DNA of 64,000 bases from Winogradskya humida. GTDB lineage: Bacteria > Actinomycetota > Actinomycetes > Mycobacteriales > Micromonosporaceae. Of the stretch, positions 34,234 through 43,228 are shown in pieces. A program made the translations under genes and the position numbers. The stretch lies in the NCBI RefSeq assembly GCF_016862215.1, contig NZ_BOMN01000113.1:1-64000 (forward strand). Reading direction: 5' to 3'. The notes beneath the pieces are model-generated. The model made no database searches and was not told the DNA's origin. It was given only the letters and a program-made list of their open reading frames with translations. Each line of letters begins with the position of its first letter. Positions within the stretch are counted from its first letter, which is position 1.

Positions 34234-36245
34234 TGGAACCGAAACCCCCGCACCCCCGGCCATCCGGGCTGTCGCCCACCGACACACAGCCGACAACCCC
34301 GGAGGTGGCCGCCACCTCACCGAACAGCGACGTCGAGCGGGCGGTACTACCGCCCGGCCTGGCCGGACGCGACCCCGGCACCACCCCGGCCGACGAGCAC
34401 ACCATCGATACGGTCCTGTCCTGGATCACCGACGCCAAGGACCACCATCCGGCCTTAACCGGATGGGCGCAGTACGCCGTAACAGCAGCCCGCCGGCTTC
34501 ACGGCGACGACCATCCACAAACCCGGCGTGCGACCCTCGCGGACGCCGCCGTCCAGGCCCGGATCCTGCCGCTGACCCCCGACAGTCCGCTAACCCTGGG
34601 CTGGGCCGTCACGAACCGCCTGCGCAACCGCAGGTTTGCTCTCGCCGACAGCGACGACCTGGCCAACCATCTCGAGGTATACCTTGCCCTGCACGAACGC
34701 GGACACTGCGACCTCGCGATCACCGAACTTCACCGCACCGTGAGCACACCCCTGCAGATCTACCCCTCCACGGCGGCGACGACGTTCACGGCCGTCATCA
34801 TCGCGGTCGCCGCCGCCACCGCCTGCGGCCACAACGACCTCGCCGCCCGGATCCTCGACACCCACGCTGCGACGCTGCACCCCTGTGGATCCCTGGGCCG
34901 CGACGTGTTCGCCGGCTACGCCCTCACCGTCATCGACCGCATCCGCGACCACCACCAAACTTACTGCACCCGGCGGCGCGCGACCCGCACATACGACCGG
35001 CACCGGGTCTCCGCCCACCTGCACGGCGAGCACCCCGACCGGCACACCAGCCCCACCCCGGCCACGACCAACGCCGGGGGCACGGGAGTCGCCGCACCCT
35101 GGGTCCCGGTGATCGAACTGTTCTACGGACTCGACAACCAGGAAACCATTCACCACCGGCGCCTCACTGCAGCCAACAACACCCAGGGCACGGCACTCTT
35201 CCTGATCTGTGACACCTGCCGGCTCGCCCTGCACCTCGGCACCACTGCACCACCCGGAACCACCCAGAGCCATGACACGCCGCACCTGGCACCGTTCACC
35301 GACACCGGCCAGCCCGCCTGGCAGGACCCGGCGGTAAGCCGCGCGGTCTGGCAACTGTTCAGCGACCACGCCGGCCACGAACTGCGTGTACTCGGCGACA
35401 CCTCACCCGCCATGCGTAAATACCAGGTCACGCCCACCGACTTCATCGGCCGCACCGCACCCGCCGACGACGGCTCCACCATGATCACCCTCGACGCCTA
35501 CCTGCAGCACGACCCCGACCAGCGCCCCACCACCAGCTACCCCGGGGCGACACCACAGCCACCGCACGACCCCGCGGTCCTCTTCGTCAACGACATCGAT
35601 CTGGTGTGCGTTGCCTGTCGGCTCGTGCTGGACCTCGGCGCCGTCACCGGCGCGACCCCGGCCATCCACATCGGCGAGCACCCCGCCCACGATGACATCA
35701 CCGCTACCGCCGCGGTATTCCGCATGCTCACCGACCACATCGGACACGACCTCGCCCTCTATACCGAGAACGGCCCCTGGGACTACTTCACCGCCGACGA
35801 CCTGATCGCCACCGTTACCACCGGCCACGACCGGCCCCCGCTCATCGGCGAGATCACCCACCAGCAATACACCGACGGCTGGCCTGAGAAGCCCACCCAC
35901 CGCTACTACTGGGGCGCCGACCCCCTCAACGATCCGCCCGCACACCACGACCGGACAACCAGCGCTCGACGGCGACCGCCGCCCAACTCACACCCGCACC
36001 CCAACACTGTTCCCTTCCCGCAGGGCCGACCGCCCGGCCGCAGCCCGAACAAGCATCAACCCGATCCAACCGACCGCCCTTATAGCCCGCCACCCGAGCC
36101 AGTGGCGGTAACTCTGCCCGACCATCGCGAACGGACTCGCCGTCAACCCTCGGCCCACCAGCCGTCTCAGACAGCAGTGCCACGCCGAGCTCGCCACTCA
36201 CGCGGAACCGCCTCGCAAACCAATCCCACACCACACGAAAAGTGA
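34233..36245 (+). CDS. Paralogue of the large CxxC-domain protein
   Basis: A 670-residue protein, paralogous to the 29948 gene. It has the helical module (ADEHTIDTVLSWITDAK...ACGHNDLAARILDTHAATL, HHQTYCTRRR), then tandem domains FLICDTCRLALHLG...RAVWQLFSDHAGHELRV and IDLVCVACRLVLDLG...AVFRMLTDHIGHDLALY. EITHQQYTDGWPEKP matches the end of the other copy. About 100 extra proline/arginine-rich residues are appended at the C-terminus. A GTGA overlap to a small ORF follows. Function unknown. Confidence 0.7.
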   Translation: MEPKPPHPRPSGLSPTDTQPTTPEVAATSPNSDVERAVLPPGLAGRDPGTTPADEHTIDTVLSWITDAKDHHPALTGWAQYAVTAARRLHGDDHPQTRRATLADAAVQARILPLTPDSPLTLGWAVTNRLRNRRFALADSDDLANHLEVYLALHERGHCDLAITELHRTVSTPLQIYPSTAATTFTAVIIAVAAATACGHNDLAARILDTHAATLHPCGSLGRDVFAGYALTVIDRIRDHHQTYCTRRRATRTYDRHRVSAHLHGEHPDRHTSPTPATTNAGGTGVAAPWVPVIELFYGLDNQETIHHRRLTAANNTQGTALFLICDTCRLALHLGTTAPPGTTQSHDTPHLAPFTDTGQPAWQDPAVSRAVWQLFSDHAGHELRVLGDTSPAMRKYQVTPTDFIGRTAPADDGSTMITLDAYLQHDPDQRPTTSYPGATPQPPHDPAVLFVNDIDLVCVACRLVLDLGAVTGATPAIHIGEHPAHDDITATAAVFRMLTDHIGHDLALYTENGPWDYFTADDLIATVTTGHDRPPLIGEITHQQYTDGWPEKPTHRYYWGADPLNDPPAHHDRTTSARRRPPPNSHPHPNTVPFPQGRPPGRSPNKHQPDPTDRPYSPPPEPVAVTLPDHRERTRRQPSAHQPSQTAVPRRARHSRGTASQTNPTPHEK

Positions 36246-36424
36246 TCGACCGCTATGCCCGCATGCACCATCAAGCCGATCCGACGCTGGCCCGACTGGA
36301 CGCCGGTCACCCGTCGACACCCATGGTGCCGCCCGTGGAGATGGCTGCCGAGCGGCCCACGGCCGTGCAGCGTGACCGTCCTACCGCCACCGATGCGGCC
36401 CCGGCCGGGCCGGACCCTTCATGA
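36242..36424 (+). CDS. Possible small protein between the CxxC paralogue and EEP gene
   Basis: A 60-residue frame starting with GTG over the upstream TGA and ending in a TGA that overlaps an ATG at 36421. Composition is plain (AERPTAVQRDRPTATDAAPAG) and no domain is seen. The double overlap is the only argument for it. Confidence 0.3.
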   Translation: MIDRYARMHHQADPTLARLDAGHPSTPMVPPVEMAAERPTAVQRDRPTATDAAPAGPDPS

Positions 36425-36456
36425 CCCCCTGCTGTCCCGAGAGGAATACGCCCAGC

Positions 36457-37347
36457 ATGCTGTTGGCTACTTACAACCTGTTTGAGTTTGGATCAGCCAA
36501 AGAGGCAGCCGCCGACCGGCGTGGCGACGTCATCGAGGCGATCAATGAGATCAAGCCGGAAATTCTCCTGGTGCAGGAGATCGCCGGGGACCATGCCCTC
36601 ACCCTCGACGCGCTCGCCGCCGACACCGGCTTGCACTGCCGCTTCCACGGGATACCTGCCTTCGCCGCAGGCGACGGGAAGTTCGCTGTCGGGGTGCTCT
36701 GGAATCCCACTGTGCGTCCGACTGGTTTCCGCCAGCCCGGTCTGCGAGGGTTTCAGAGGCGGCTCGCGTGCTTGACCGTCGAGATCGACGGCATCAGCGT
36801 CGGGTTCGCCAGCTACCACGCGCACCCCGCCGCGAAACACCAGCGCGTCGACGACGCGTTGAGCGCCGCGATGTGCCTGACCCGAGCTTCCGGTATCGAC
36901 GCGGTAGTGCTCGGCGGAGACTTCAACGACACTTCCGCAGCGCGTGATCTCCACGGCGACTACCTTGACCCCGACTGGACCCACACCAACTCCCGGAACG
37001 ACAACTTCGTCTACGAAACCGACTCGGAGTACACCAACGGGGTCCTGCGCGTCAGGCCGGCCCGAGACGCTGCCGAACAACTCCAGCAAGCAGGTCTGTG
37101 CGACGCTGCAGAGTTCCTACAGGCCACACCACAGGCGACGACCGGGCACTGGCCCGGGGACTGGGCCCAAGGCCTGCGCAAGGACCGGTTCCATCTCACC
37201 GTGAATCTGCGCGACTCCGTCCGAGAACTCGCCACCGTCGATAACGCCACGACGCGCAGAGCCTCCGATCATCTCCCCGCGGTCCTCGACTTTCACGAGC
37301 ATGTCTCTGCACTGCCCGTCACAGGGAAAAGAAACCCCCAGTCATGA
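36457..37347 (+). CDS. Endonuclease/exonuclease/phosphatase family protein
   Basis: A 296-residue EEP-fold enzyme. The metal-binding Glu is in LVQEIAGDH, the Asn-Asp pair is in VVLGGDFNDTSAA, and the final Asp-His is in RASDHLPAVLDF. These are the catalytic positions of DNase I/inositol phosphatase-type enzymes. The ATG at 36457 has GAGAGGAA upstream; an ATG at 36421 in frame is possible. The last four bases overlap the epimerase gene. Substrate: nucleic acid or phosphoester, not resolvable. Confidence 0.85.
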   Translation: MLLATYNLFEFGSAKEAAADRRGDVIEAINEIKPEILLVQEIAGDHALTLDALAADTGLHCRFHGIPAFAAGDGKFAVGVLWNPTVRPTGFRQPGLRGFQRRLACLTVEIDGISVGFASYHAHPAAKHQRVDDALSAAMCLTRASGIDAVVLGGDFNDTSAARDLHGDYLDPDWTHTNSRNDNFVYETDSEYTNGVLRVRPARDAAEQLQQAGLCDAAEFLQATPQATTGHWPGDWAQGLRKDRFHLTVNLRDSVRELATVDNATTRRASDHLPAVLDFHEHVSALPVTGKRNPQS

Positions 37348-38378
37348 CCAGCAGCTTCCCACACCGACCGACGATGGTGGTGGTTACGGGCGCGGCCGGC
37401 TTCATCGGCTCTCACCTGGTTCAGGGTCTTCTCGACAACGGGTTGGAGGTCGTGGGTATCGACCGCCGGACCCCGGAGACAGATGCAATCGCCCGCCTGA
37501 ATCTCCGCGACGTCACGGGACACCCACGGTTCTCGCTGTTCAGTGGCGACCTGAGCTTCGTATCCCTGAATCTTCTGGTGCGAGACGCCGCGTGCGTGTT
37601 CCACCTGTCAGCAATCCCCGCAGTGCGGGCCTCGTGGGCGGAGTTCGAACGGTACGTCACGGCCAACGTCATGGCCACGCAACGGCTGCTGGACGCCTGC
37701 GTTCAGGAAGGGGTGAGCAAAGTCGTCTACGCCTCCGCATCGAGCGTGTACGGGCCGGCCGAGGCACCATCCGGGGAGAACGACCCGGCCCAGCCGATCT
37801 CTCCGTACGGGATTACCAAACTCGCGGGAGAGCAGCTCTGCCTGGCCTACGCGAAGCGACCCGCAAGCCGGCTGTCGGTGACCGCGTTGCGGTACTTCAC
37901 GGTGTACGGGCCGAGGCAGCGCCCGGACATGGCAATCAGCAGGATTTTGGCAGCAGCGCTGGCAGGCGAACCGTTCGTGATCTTCGGTGACGGCACACAA
38001 CGGCGAGACTTCACCTATGTCGGTGATGTCGTGGCCGCCACCATCGCGGCGGCCGACATCGAGGTCCCCGCGACGGTGATCAACGTCGGCGGCGGCTCCA
38101 GCATCTCCGTAAGCGATATCATCGCCATGGCCCGGACGGTGACTGGGAATCCGGTGCCGTTAACGGCCGGTGCCGCGCAGGCAGGTGATGTTCCGGCCAC
38201 CGCCGCGGATCTCAGTCTCGCCCGTGTACTGCTCGGCTTTCAGCCGCGCATCGATTTGCAAACCGGGATGACCCGGCATGCGCAATGGCTACAGAAGCTT
38301 CCTGCAGACCTGCTGCGCACCTACGGTCCACCACCCACGACCGACCAGGATCAGTCAGCGCCGGACTCGCCGCACTGA
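37344..38378 (+). CDS. NAD-dependent epimerase/dehydratase (SDR)
   Basis: A 344-residue extended short-chain dehydrogenase of the nucleotide-sugar epimerase type. TGAAGFIGSHLVQ is the NAD-binding loop, SASSVYG provides the catalytic Ser, YGITK the Tyr-Lys pair, and RYFTVYGPRQRPDMAI and GTQRRDFTYVGDVV are typical of UDP-glucose/glucuronate 4-epimerases. It overlaps the EEP gene (ATGA). An activated sugar is the likely substrate. Confidence 0.92.
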   Translation: MTSSFPHRPTMVVVTGAAGFIGSHLVQGLLDNGLEVVGIDRRTPETDAIARLNLRDVTGHPRFSLFSGDLSFVSLNLLVRDAACVFHLSAIPAVRASWAEFERYVTANVMATQRLLDACVQEGVSKVVYASASSVYGPAEAPSGENDPAQPISPYGITKLAGEQLCLAYAKRPASRLSVTALRYFTVYGPRQRPDMAISRILAAALAGEPFVIFGDGTQRRDFTYVGDVVAATIAAADIEVPATVINVGGGSSISVSDIIAMARTVTGNPVPLTAGAAQAGDVPATAADLSLARVLLGFQPRIDLQTGMTRHAQWLQKLPADLLRTYGPPPTTDQDQSAPDSPH

Positions 38379-38638
38379 CCACCGATCTCGTCAACGAACA
38401 CGAAGCGGCGGCGTACGAGAGGACACCAGCGGGGCGACGACGCGGCACTACTCCCGGGTGCCCGGCGCCGGCGACGACTCGAGCTGCAGCTGCAGCTGCA
38501 GCACCAAATTTCAGGCTACTCACCGTAGGGCAGCGCCCGCCCGGTCAGGCCAGGCAGGCGCTCAATACTGTTCCGTCAGACGGCCCATGCCGGCCACGCG
38601 GCGCCCGTCACCTATTGGGTGGGGCATTGCTGTAAAGG

Positions 38639-39373
38639 TCAGAGCCACATATCGCTTAGCACTGCGCCGCCGAGGCGGGACTGCAGTGCCAGGGCGACTC
38701 GAAGCTGGAATGCTCGAAAGAACCTGCCCAGACGTTGGCGTATCCGCGCGAGCAGCGCGAGAAGCCGTTCGACGATGATTCGCGTCAGCATGGGCACGGC
38801 CCGTGAGGTCGGCGGTCCGGGACGACCCAGAAGGTCTCGTCGCAATTCGCGGGTGAGTCTGCTGAGGCTGCTGAAAGACACGAGGATGGCCAACCAACCG
38901 ATAAGGGCGCCGGCGTCTTGAAGTTCCTCGGGGCCAAGCCCCTGCGTTCTACTGAGAAGGATTGCGCAGGCGGTGAACGGTAAGTGCCTCACGAAAGGTC
39001 GGCATTGGTCGAGGTAGCGGCGTACCAGTTCCTCGCGCTGCCGCTCGACAGCCGACAGTGTCGTCTTACGGGGAACTTGCTGCTGGGATCGGGGTTTGCT
39101 GCGCAGTGTGCGCAGTGTCAGCCGCGGGAAGTTGATGACAGCGACGACCAGGAACGGCATCGCGGACAGCAGTTTGGTCACTTTGCCCGGCCGCTCGTGT
39201 ACAAGGGCTGCCCACTCCTCGCGGTACACCTCGGCAAGTTCCGGATCGTGATAGGCCCACAACCGGGCCGCGCCACGAATGACACGTTCCGCCAGCCACG
39301 GGCTGAGGTCGCTGAATTCGTTGACGGCCACAGCCGTGACAAAGCCGGCAATAGCTACGAACAACTCGGTCAC
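38639..39373 (-). CDS. Membrane protein of unknown function
   Basis: A 244-residue protein with hydrophobic segments at the N-terminus (LFVAIAGFVTAVAV), centre (LLSAMPFLVVAVINF) and later (LPFTACAILLS; IGWLAILVSFSSL). A DPELAEVYREEW stretch resembles the cytoplasmic segment of actinomycete membrane partners of PadR regulators. GTG start at 39373 overlaps the PadR stop, so it is the direct target or effector of that regulator. Confidence 0.7.
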   Translation of the reverse strand: MTELFVAIAGFVTAVAVNEFSDLSPWLAERVIRGAARLWAYHDPELAEVYREEWAALVHERPGKVTKLLSAMPFLVVAVINFPRLTLRTLRSKPRSQQQVPRKTTLSAVERQREELVRRYLDQCRPFVRHLPFTACAILLSRTQGLGPEELQDAGALIGWLAILVSFSSLSRLTRELRRDLLGRPGPPTSRAVPMLTRIIVERLLALLARIRQRLGRFFRAFQLRVALALQSRLGGAVLSDMWL

Positions 39374-39699
39374 TGCCCGTGTCCCAACGCCGGGCGCGGT
39401 GACGCCGAGGGCCGCACGGGACGGCGCTGCGCCAGCAGAGCGGCCGCTTCCACGCGCCCGTCGGTGGTGAGACGGTAGAACCGGCGCCGTGGGCGGTTCG
39501 GCTCGTCGGCACGGTCCTCCCAACGCGCTTCCAGCCATCCCATCGCGGAGAGCCGCTCCAAGATCTTGTAGACGGTGGGGCCTGTACGTCGTGTCTCTTT
39601 GACGATCGCGTAGCCGTGCAGCTCGAGGTCCTGATCCGCCAGCAAGGCTCGGATGACATCGAGGAGTGGCTGTGTGATGCGTTCTGGTCGGTCAACCAT
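39370..39699 (-). CDS. PadR family transcriptional regulator
   Basis: A 109-residue winged-helix repressor. LLDVIRALLADQDLELHGYAIVKETRRTGPTVYKILERL and WEDRADEPNRPRRRFYRLTTDGR match PadR: the recognition helix is within GPTVYKILERL and the wing is RRRFYRLT. The family usually represses its own operon, often membrane or transporter genes. A perfect palindrome lies 8 bases upstream of its ATG. Confidence 0.93.
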   Translation of the reverse strand: MVDRPERITQPLLDVIRALLADQDLELHGYAIVKETRRTGPTVYKILERLSAMGWLEARWEDRADEPNRPRRRFYRLTTDGRVEAAALLAQRRPVRPSASPRPALGHGQ

Positions 39700-39707
39700 G
39701 GCCAGAA

Positions 39708-39734
39708 GATACTAGATCTAATAGACCTAGTATC
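39708..39734 (-). promoter_or_regulatory. PadR operator palindrome
   Basis: A perfect inverted repeat gatactag / ctagtatc with an 11-base AT-rich spacer, 8 bases upstream of the PadR start codon. The AT-rich core in GC-rich surroundings and the position suggest an autoregulatory operator covering the promoter of the PadR-membrane protein operon. Confidence 0.6.
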
Positions 39735-40106
39735 AATAAGGGTCGGAGACGGACGCGGGTCCCGCTTCAGCACCGTCAAGACCACGCCGATCACCGCGTC
39801 CCGGCAAGCCTGGCGCCTGGTCCCGCCCCGGGGTCGGGGAATGCGGTGATCGGCCGACCGACCGCCGTTGACCTATGTCTGCAGTCGTTCACTGCAGGCT
39901 CTCGTCGCTCTACCCCGACGATCAGCAGACGCCAGACTTCAGAACGAACCCGTCAGTTGACGGGCCCTGGGACTGGCAGGTGCTTGCGACCACCGTGGGC
40001 GCGCGTTTGGGCAGATCAACACGGTCGCGGGACCATGGCATGTGCGTAGCTGAGCTATCGTGGGCGGCTGATCGGTCTCGATATGCCGATGTTCGGGGGG
40101 ACGACA
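39735..40106. other. Intergenic region upstream of the T7SS-like set
   Basis: About 370 bases with no convincing gene. It separates the PadR promoter from the ATG at 40107, whose GGGGGGA site lies at 40094-40101. Confidence 0.4.
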
Positions 40107-40484
40107 ATGCCGCATAGTGGCGACGAACTGGGCGCTGACCTGGTCGACCTGTGGGAAGCAGGCCAGTACCAGCTCAAACCCGTCGCACAGCAGTTCCGGC
40201 TCGCCGCCGGCAATCTCCTGCTCACCGACAGTGTCGGCCACAATTTCTATCGCGACGGCAAGCTCGGCGGCCCCTACGGCCCCGCGAAACCCGCGTTCGA
40301 TGACTTCCGCGACGCGGTCTTCGAGATCCTCCGGACCACGGCGGAGAATCTGGAACTGACCGGCGACGCCATGGTGCTGGCCGCCGACGAGTACGCCCAG
40401 ACCGACGACGTCGCGGCGAAAAAGTTTCAGGAGCTGCAACCCGCCGTGGAAGCCGCGCACCCGCAGGACGGGACACCGCAGTGA
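40107..40484 (+). CDS. WXG100/ESX-like small helical protein
   Basis: A 125-residue helical protein without a signal peptide (LVDLWEAGQYQLKPVAQQFRLAAGNLLL and FEILRTTAENLELTGDAMVLAADEYAQTDD). The second half resembles the ADxYxxTDxxxA ending of actinobacterial ESX/T7SS substrates and chaperone-like proteins. The ATG at 40107 is chosen for its GGGGGGA site. It overlaps the next gene (GTGA). A type VII secretion role is inference. Confidence 0.6.
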   Translation: MPHSGDELGADLVDLWEAGQYQLKPVAQQFRLAAGNLLLTDSVGHNFYRDGKLGGPYGPAKPAFDDFRDAVFEILRTTAENLELTGDAMVLAADEYAQTDDVAAKKFQELQPAVEAAHPQDGTPQ

Positions 40485-41437
40485 GCTACGAACAGCTGGC
40501 CGAGCACGCCGCGAAGATCGAGACGTCCGCCATCGAGATGGACCTCAAACAGCGCGGCTTCAACAAGAAAGACGACGGCAAATGGTACGGCGGGGGCAGT
40601 GATCATGAGGTACAGCTCGCCGTCGACGGAACCGTGGGACGCTTCGCGGGCGTCGCGGAAATGTTCACCCCGTTCCTGGACATGCCGGACCCGGACGTCT
40701 TCTCCCCCGCGATCACGGTGCTGGCCAGCGCGGCCAGCACGTTGAACGAGGGCACCGGCCAGGACAAGGTCAACACCGACGCGGTGTCCGTCAACCCGTC
40801 CCTGGGCGGCTTCGCCCGGGTCGGCACCCTGATCGAGGACTGGCGAGGGCCCGCCGCCGCCAACTTCCGGACCAACTTCATGGACCGGTTCACCGGGGTG
40901 ACCGCCAACCAGTTCTCCCTGGTACTCACCCTCAAAGGGGCCATGGAAGCCGAGCGTGCCCTGTGGCGCGAGGCCCGCAAAAGCGTCGACGAGCTGGCAC
41001 ACGCCGCGCAGGACTCCCTCGACGTGCTGCTCGACTGCAACCCCAAAGAAACATCGTGCCTGCTGACCGTCGTCGGGTCGATCTTCGCGATCGCCGCCGC
41101 AGGGCCGTCAGCCGGCGCCTCGCTCGCCCTGGGCCTGACCATCGTCGGGGAGGCAGCCTCGTCCGGGGCGTCCTTCACTGGCGACGATCCAAAACCGGTG
41201 AAGTTCGACGGCAAGAACGCCCACGACATCGTCGAACAGATCCGCAAAGGCCTCGAAGAACTCGCCTCCGACATCACCACCAAAGAACGCGTGATCGCCG
41301 ACGCGATGACCAGCTCCCACGGCTACCTCCAGGGCAACGCAGAGGCCTTCACTCCCCGGCGGCCGGCGCTGGCGGATGCCACCGCGGCAACCGTCACCGG
41401 CAACGGGCCCACCGGGCTCGGCACCGCGGAAGGGTGA
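40481..41437 (+). CDS. WXG-containing T7SS-like protein
   Basis: A 318-residue protein. A WRG turn lies at residues 121-123 (TLIEDWRGPAAANFR), framed by predicted helices as in WXG100 proteins. A hydrophobic stretch follows near residues 190-222 (LLTVVGSIFAIAAAGPSAGASL). GTG start overlaps the preceding gene. Function unknown; a toxin-like or pore component of a type VII locus is possible. Confidence 0.6.
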   Translation: MSYEQLAEHAAKIETSAIEMDLKQRGFNKKDDGKWYGGGSDHEVQLAVDGTVGRFAGVAEMFTPFLDMPDPDVFSPAITVLASAASTLNEGTGQDKVNTDAVSVNPSLGGFARVGTLIEDWRGPAAANFRTNFMDRFTGVTANQFSLVLTLKGAMEAERALWREARKSVDELAHAAQDSLDVLLDCNPKETSCLLTVVGSIFAIAAAGPSAGASLALGLTIVGEAASSGASFTGDDPKPVKFDGKNAHDIVEQIRKGLEELASDITTKERVIADAMTSSHGYLQGNAEAFTPRRPALADATAATVTGNGPTGLGTAEG

Positions 41438-41444
41438 ACCGCTG

Positions 41445-41957
41445 ATGGGTGAACTCGCCGACCGGATCCAGGCCATGCGCGTACGGGCATCCACCCCGGA
41501 CGGGTCGATCACCGCCGACCTGACCGACCGGGACCGGCTGACCCTGCACTTCCCGCAGGGCTTCTACGAGCTGTGCACCGAATCCGACCTCGAACGGCGC
41601 CTCACCCACCTGGCCAGCCTGCTCTGGGTCGCCCGGACGCGCGAATACTGGCGCACCTTCAGCGACCACACCGGCCAGCAGATCACCGGCGAAGACACCC
41701 CGATCAGCGCCCGCGACATCGACTGGCGCACCGAACGCGACGAAATCATCGCCCGCGGCTACTCCCCCGACGGACGCATCGCCGTCAAAGCCGTCGGAAT
41801 GCGACAGTGGCAGGTCGACATCGCACCCGGTACGGTCCGGGCACTGGACGAACGCCAGTTCACCGCAGCCGTCGCCCAAGCAGCCACCGAGCTCGTCCAA
41901 GACCAGTTCGCGAAGATCGCCGCACTGTCCAACAAGTACTACGGTAACGACCACTGA
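41445..41957 (+). CDS. Tandem YbaB/EbfC-like protein
   Basis: A 170-residue protein that seems to hold two copies of a YbaB-like unit: STPDGSITADLTDRDRLTLHF then ERRLTHLASLLWVARTREY, and YSPDGRIAVKAVGMRQWQVDI then AAVAQAATELVQDQFAKIAALSNKYYG. Small YbaB-like proteins are common in actinobacterial type VII and WXG gene sets. The ATG at 41445 is 8 bases after the previous stop with AAGGG upstream. Role unknown. Confidence 0.6.
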   Translation: MGELADRIQAMRVRASTPDGSITADLTDRDRLTLHFPQGFYELCTESDLERRLTHLASLLWVARTREYWRTFSDHTGQQITGEDTPISARDIDWRTERDEIIARGYSPDGRIAVKAVGMRQWQVDIAPGTVRALDERQFTAAVAQAATELVQDQFAKIAALSNKYYGNDH

Positions 41958-41974
41958 CCGAGAGGACTCCCCAG

Positions 41975-42790
41975 GTGCGAGGCAGGATCTGGCTGGTCGC
42001 CATCGCGGCCCTCACCATAACGGGCACCGTCGGAGCCTGCACCAGGGACGACACCCCCTCGCCAGCGTCCTGCCGCCTGCTCACCCCACCATCGGATCCG
42101 GTAGCAGCAGGTGACACCACCGGCATACGCCTCGCGGAACAAGGCCACACCACACTGCACGCCACCAACTTCAGCACCGTCACCATCGGCGCGATCCTCG
42201 AAAACACCACCGACAAAGTCGCCTACCACACCCGCGTCACCTTCGACGCCCTCGGCGCGGACGGCACCAGCACCGTGCAGGACACCTTCCACCGGTACCA
42301 GATCATCGAAGTACCGATCCTGCTCCCCAAAGCTAAAATCCCGGTCGGCACCACCCTGGCCATCAACGGCACCACCACCTCGGACGCCACCATCAACTTC
42401 GCGGTCTCCCAATGGCTCCCCGTCGGCGACGGCAACAACGGCCTCGCGCCCATCACCGCCACGCTGGTTCCCGACAAGACGAGCAGCGACTCGCAAGGCA
42501 TCGGCACCATCACCTACCGCACCACATCGGCCAACTGCACCGACCTCGTCTCCCGCGGCTCCTCCTACGTCCTGCGCGACACCGCCGGCACCCTGCTCGG
42601 CGGCGGCATCGGCGCCGAACCCCAAGACTCAGGCTGCGACACCGACGACGACCGCTTCGACAACAGCTTCATCACCGCATTTGCAGCAATCCCCAAAACC
42701 GCCGACCTGGCCAAAACCGAAGTCGCCTCACTGTGCGACCTCAGCAAGGCCACAGACGACCCCCACCCCTCCGGGGGCCCTCTCAACTAA
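41975..42790 (+). CDS. Putative lipoprotein
   Basis: A 271-residue exported protein. The signal WLVAIAALTITGTVGAC ends in a lipobox-like TVGAC with Cys near residue 22. The mature part is beta-rich (TNFSTVTIGAILENTTDKVAYHTRVTFDAL), reminiscent of the FxLYD/CARDB-like folds of secreted actinomycete proteins. It follows the YbaB-like gene by 17 bases and probably belongs to the same operon. Function unknown. Confidence 0.7.
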   Translation: MRGRIWLVAIAALTITGTVGACTRDDTPSPASCRLLTPPSDPVAAGDTTGIRLAEQGHTTLHATNFSTVTIGAILENTTDKVAYHTRVTFDALGADGTSTVQDTFHRYQIIEVPILLPKAKIPVGTTLAINGTTTSDATINFAVSQWLPVGDGNNGLAPITATLVPDKTSSDSQGIGTITYRTTSANCTDLVSRGSSYVLRDTAGTLLGGGIGAEPQDSGCDTDDDRFDNSFITAFAAIPKTADLAKTEVASLCDLSKATDDPHPSGGPLN

Positions 42791-43228
42791 AGTGACGGAT
42801 GATTCGATCTTCGCCATGGTCGCGAAGATCCGGATCAAGTGCGCTTCCTGTGCGGCCATCCCCCCTGTGCTGTCCAAAATAATGCCAAGCAGGTTGACGA
42901 CGGGCGTGCACACCGTCGAGGACCTACCCGCGGCGGCCGCCGACCTCAACAAACGTCCGCGCAAGATCCCCGGTTGGGACACCCTGCCCAGCGGATCACC
43001 CGATTCCTCGCCGAAACCTCATGATCGTATTCACTGATCTGCCGAGAAGAGCGCGCCTAATCCGCAGCCCGGCTGGGCAGCATTGTTATTCCAATGTGAT
43101 GCAGATGCGCGCATCGTCAGAATCATGATCTCTTTCGTGTAGTAATCACGCCACCTTGAACCGGGACTACTGAGATGCGGTATCCTTCGTCACCTTAAGT
43201 GATATAGCAGCGCGGAAGGAGGGTATTC
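42791..43228. other. Intergenic region with an IS30 scar, upstream of the HipA-like gene
   Basis: Apart from the IS30 remnant nothing codes here. The last 180 bases are relatively AT-rich (for example 43080-43145) and should hold the promoter of the HipA-like gene. A strong GGAAGGAGG site lies at 43213-43221. Confidence 0.5.
42880..43024 (+). pseudogene. IS30-type transposase C-terminal remnant
   Basis: One frame reads VEDLPAAAADLNKRPRKIPGWDT, which matches the C-terminal end of IS30-family transposases (LA..LN.RPRK.LGW.TP). A second frame continues GHPAQRITRFLAETS to a stop at 43024, as the family would. A frameshift and loss of the catalytic core leave only about 45 codons. No terminal repeats were found. 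Confidence 0.5.

Noticed and set aside
38480..38506. ctgcag repeats (gctgcagctgcagctgcag)
   Set aside because: A short simple repeat in an intergenic gap between convergent genes; no evidence of function.
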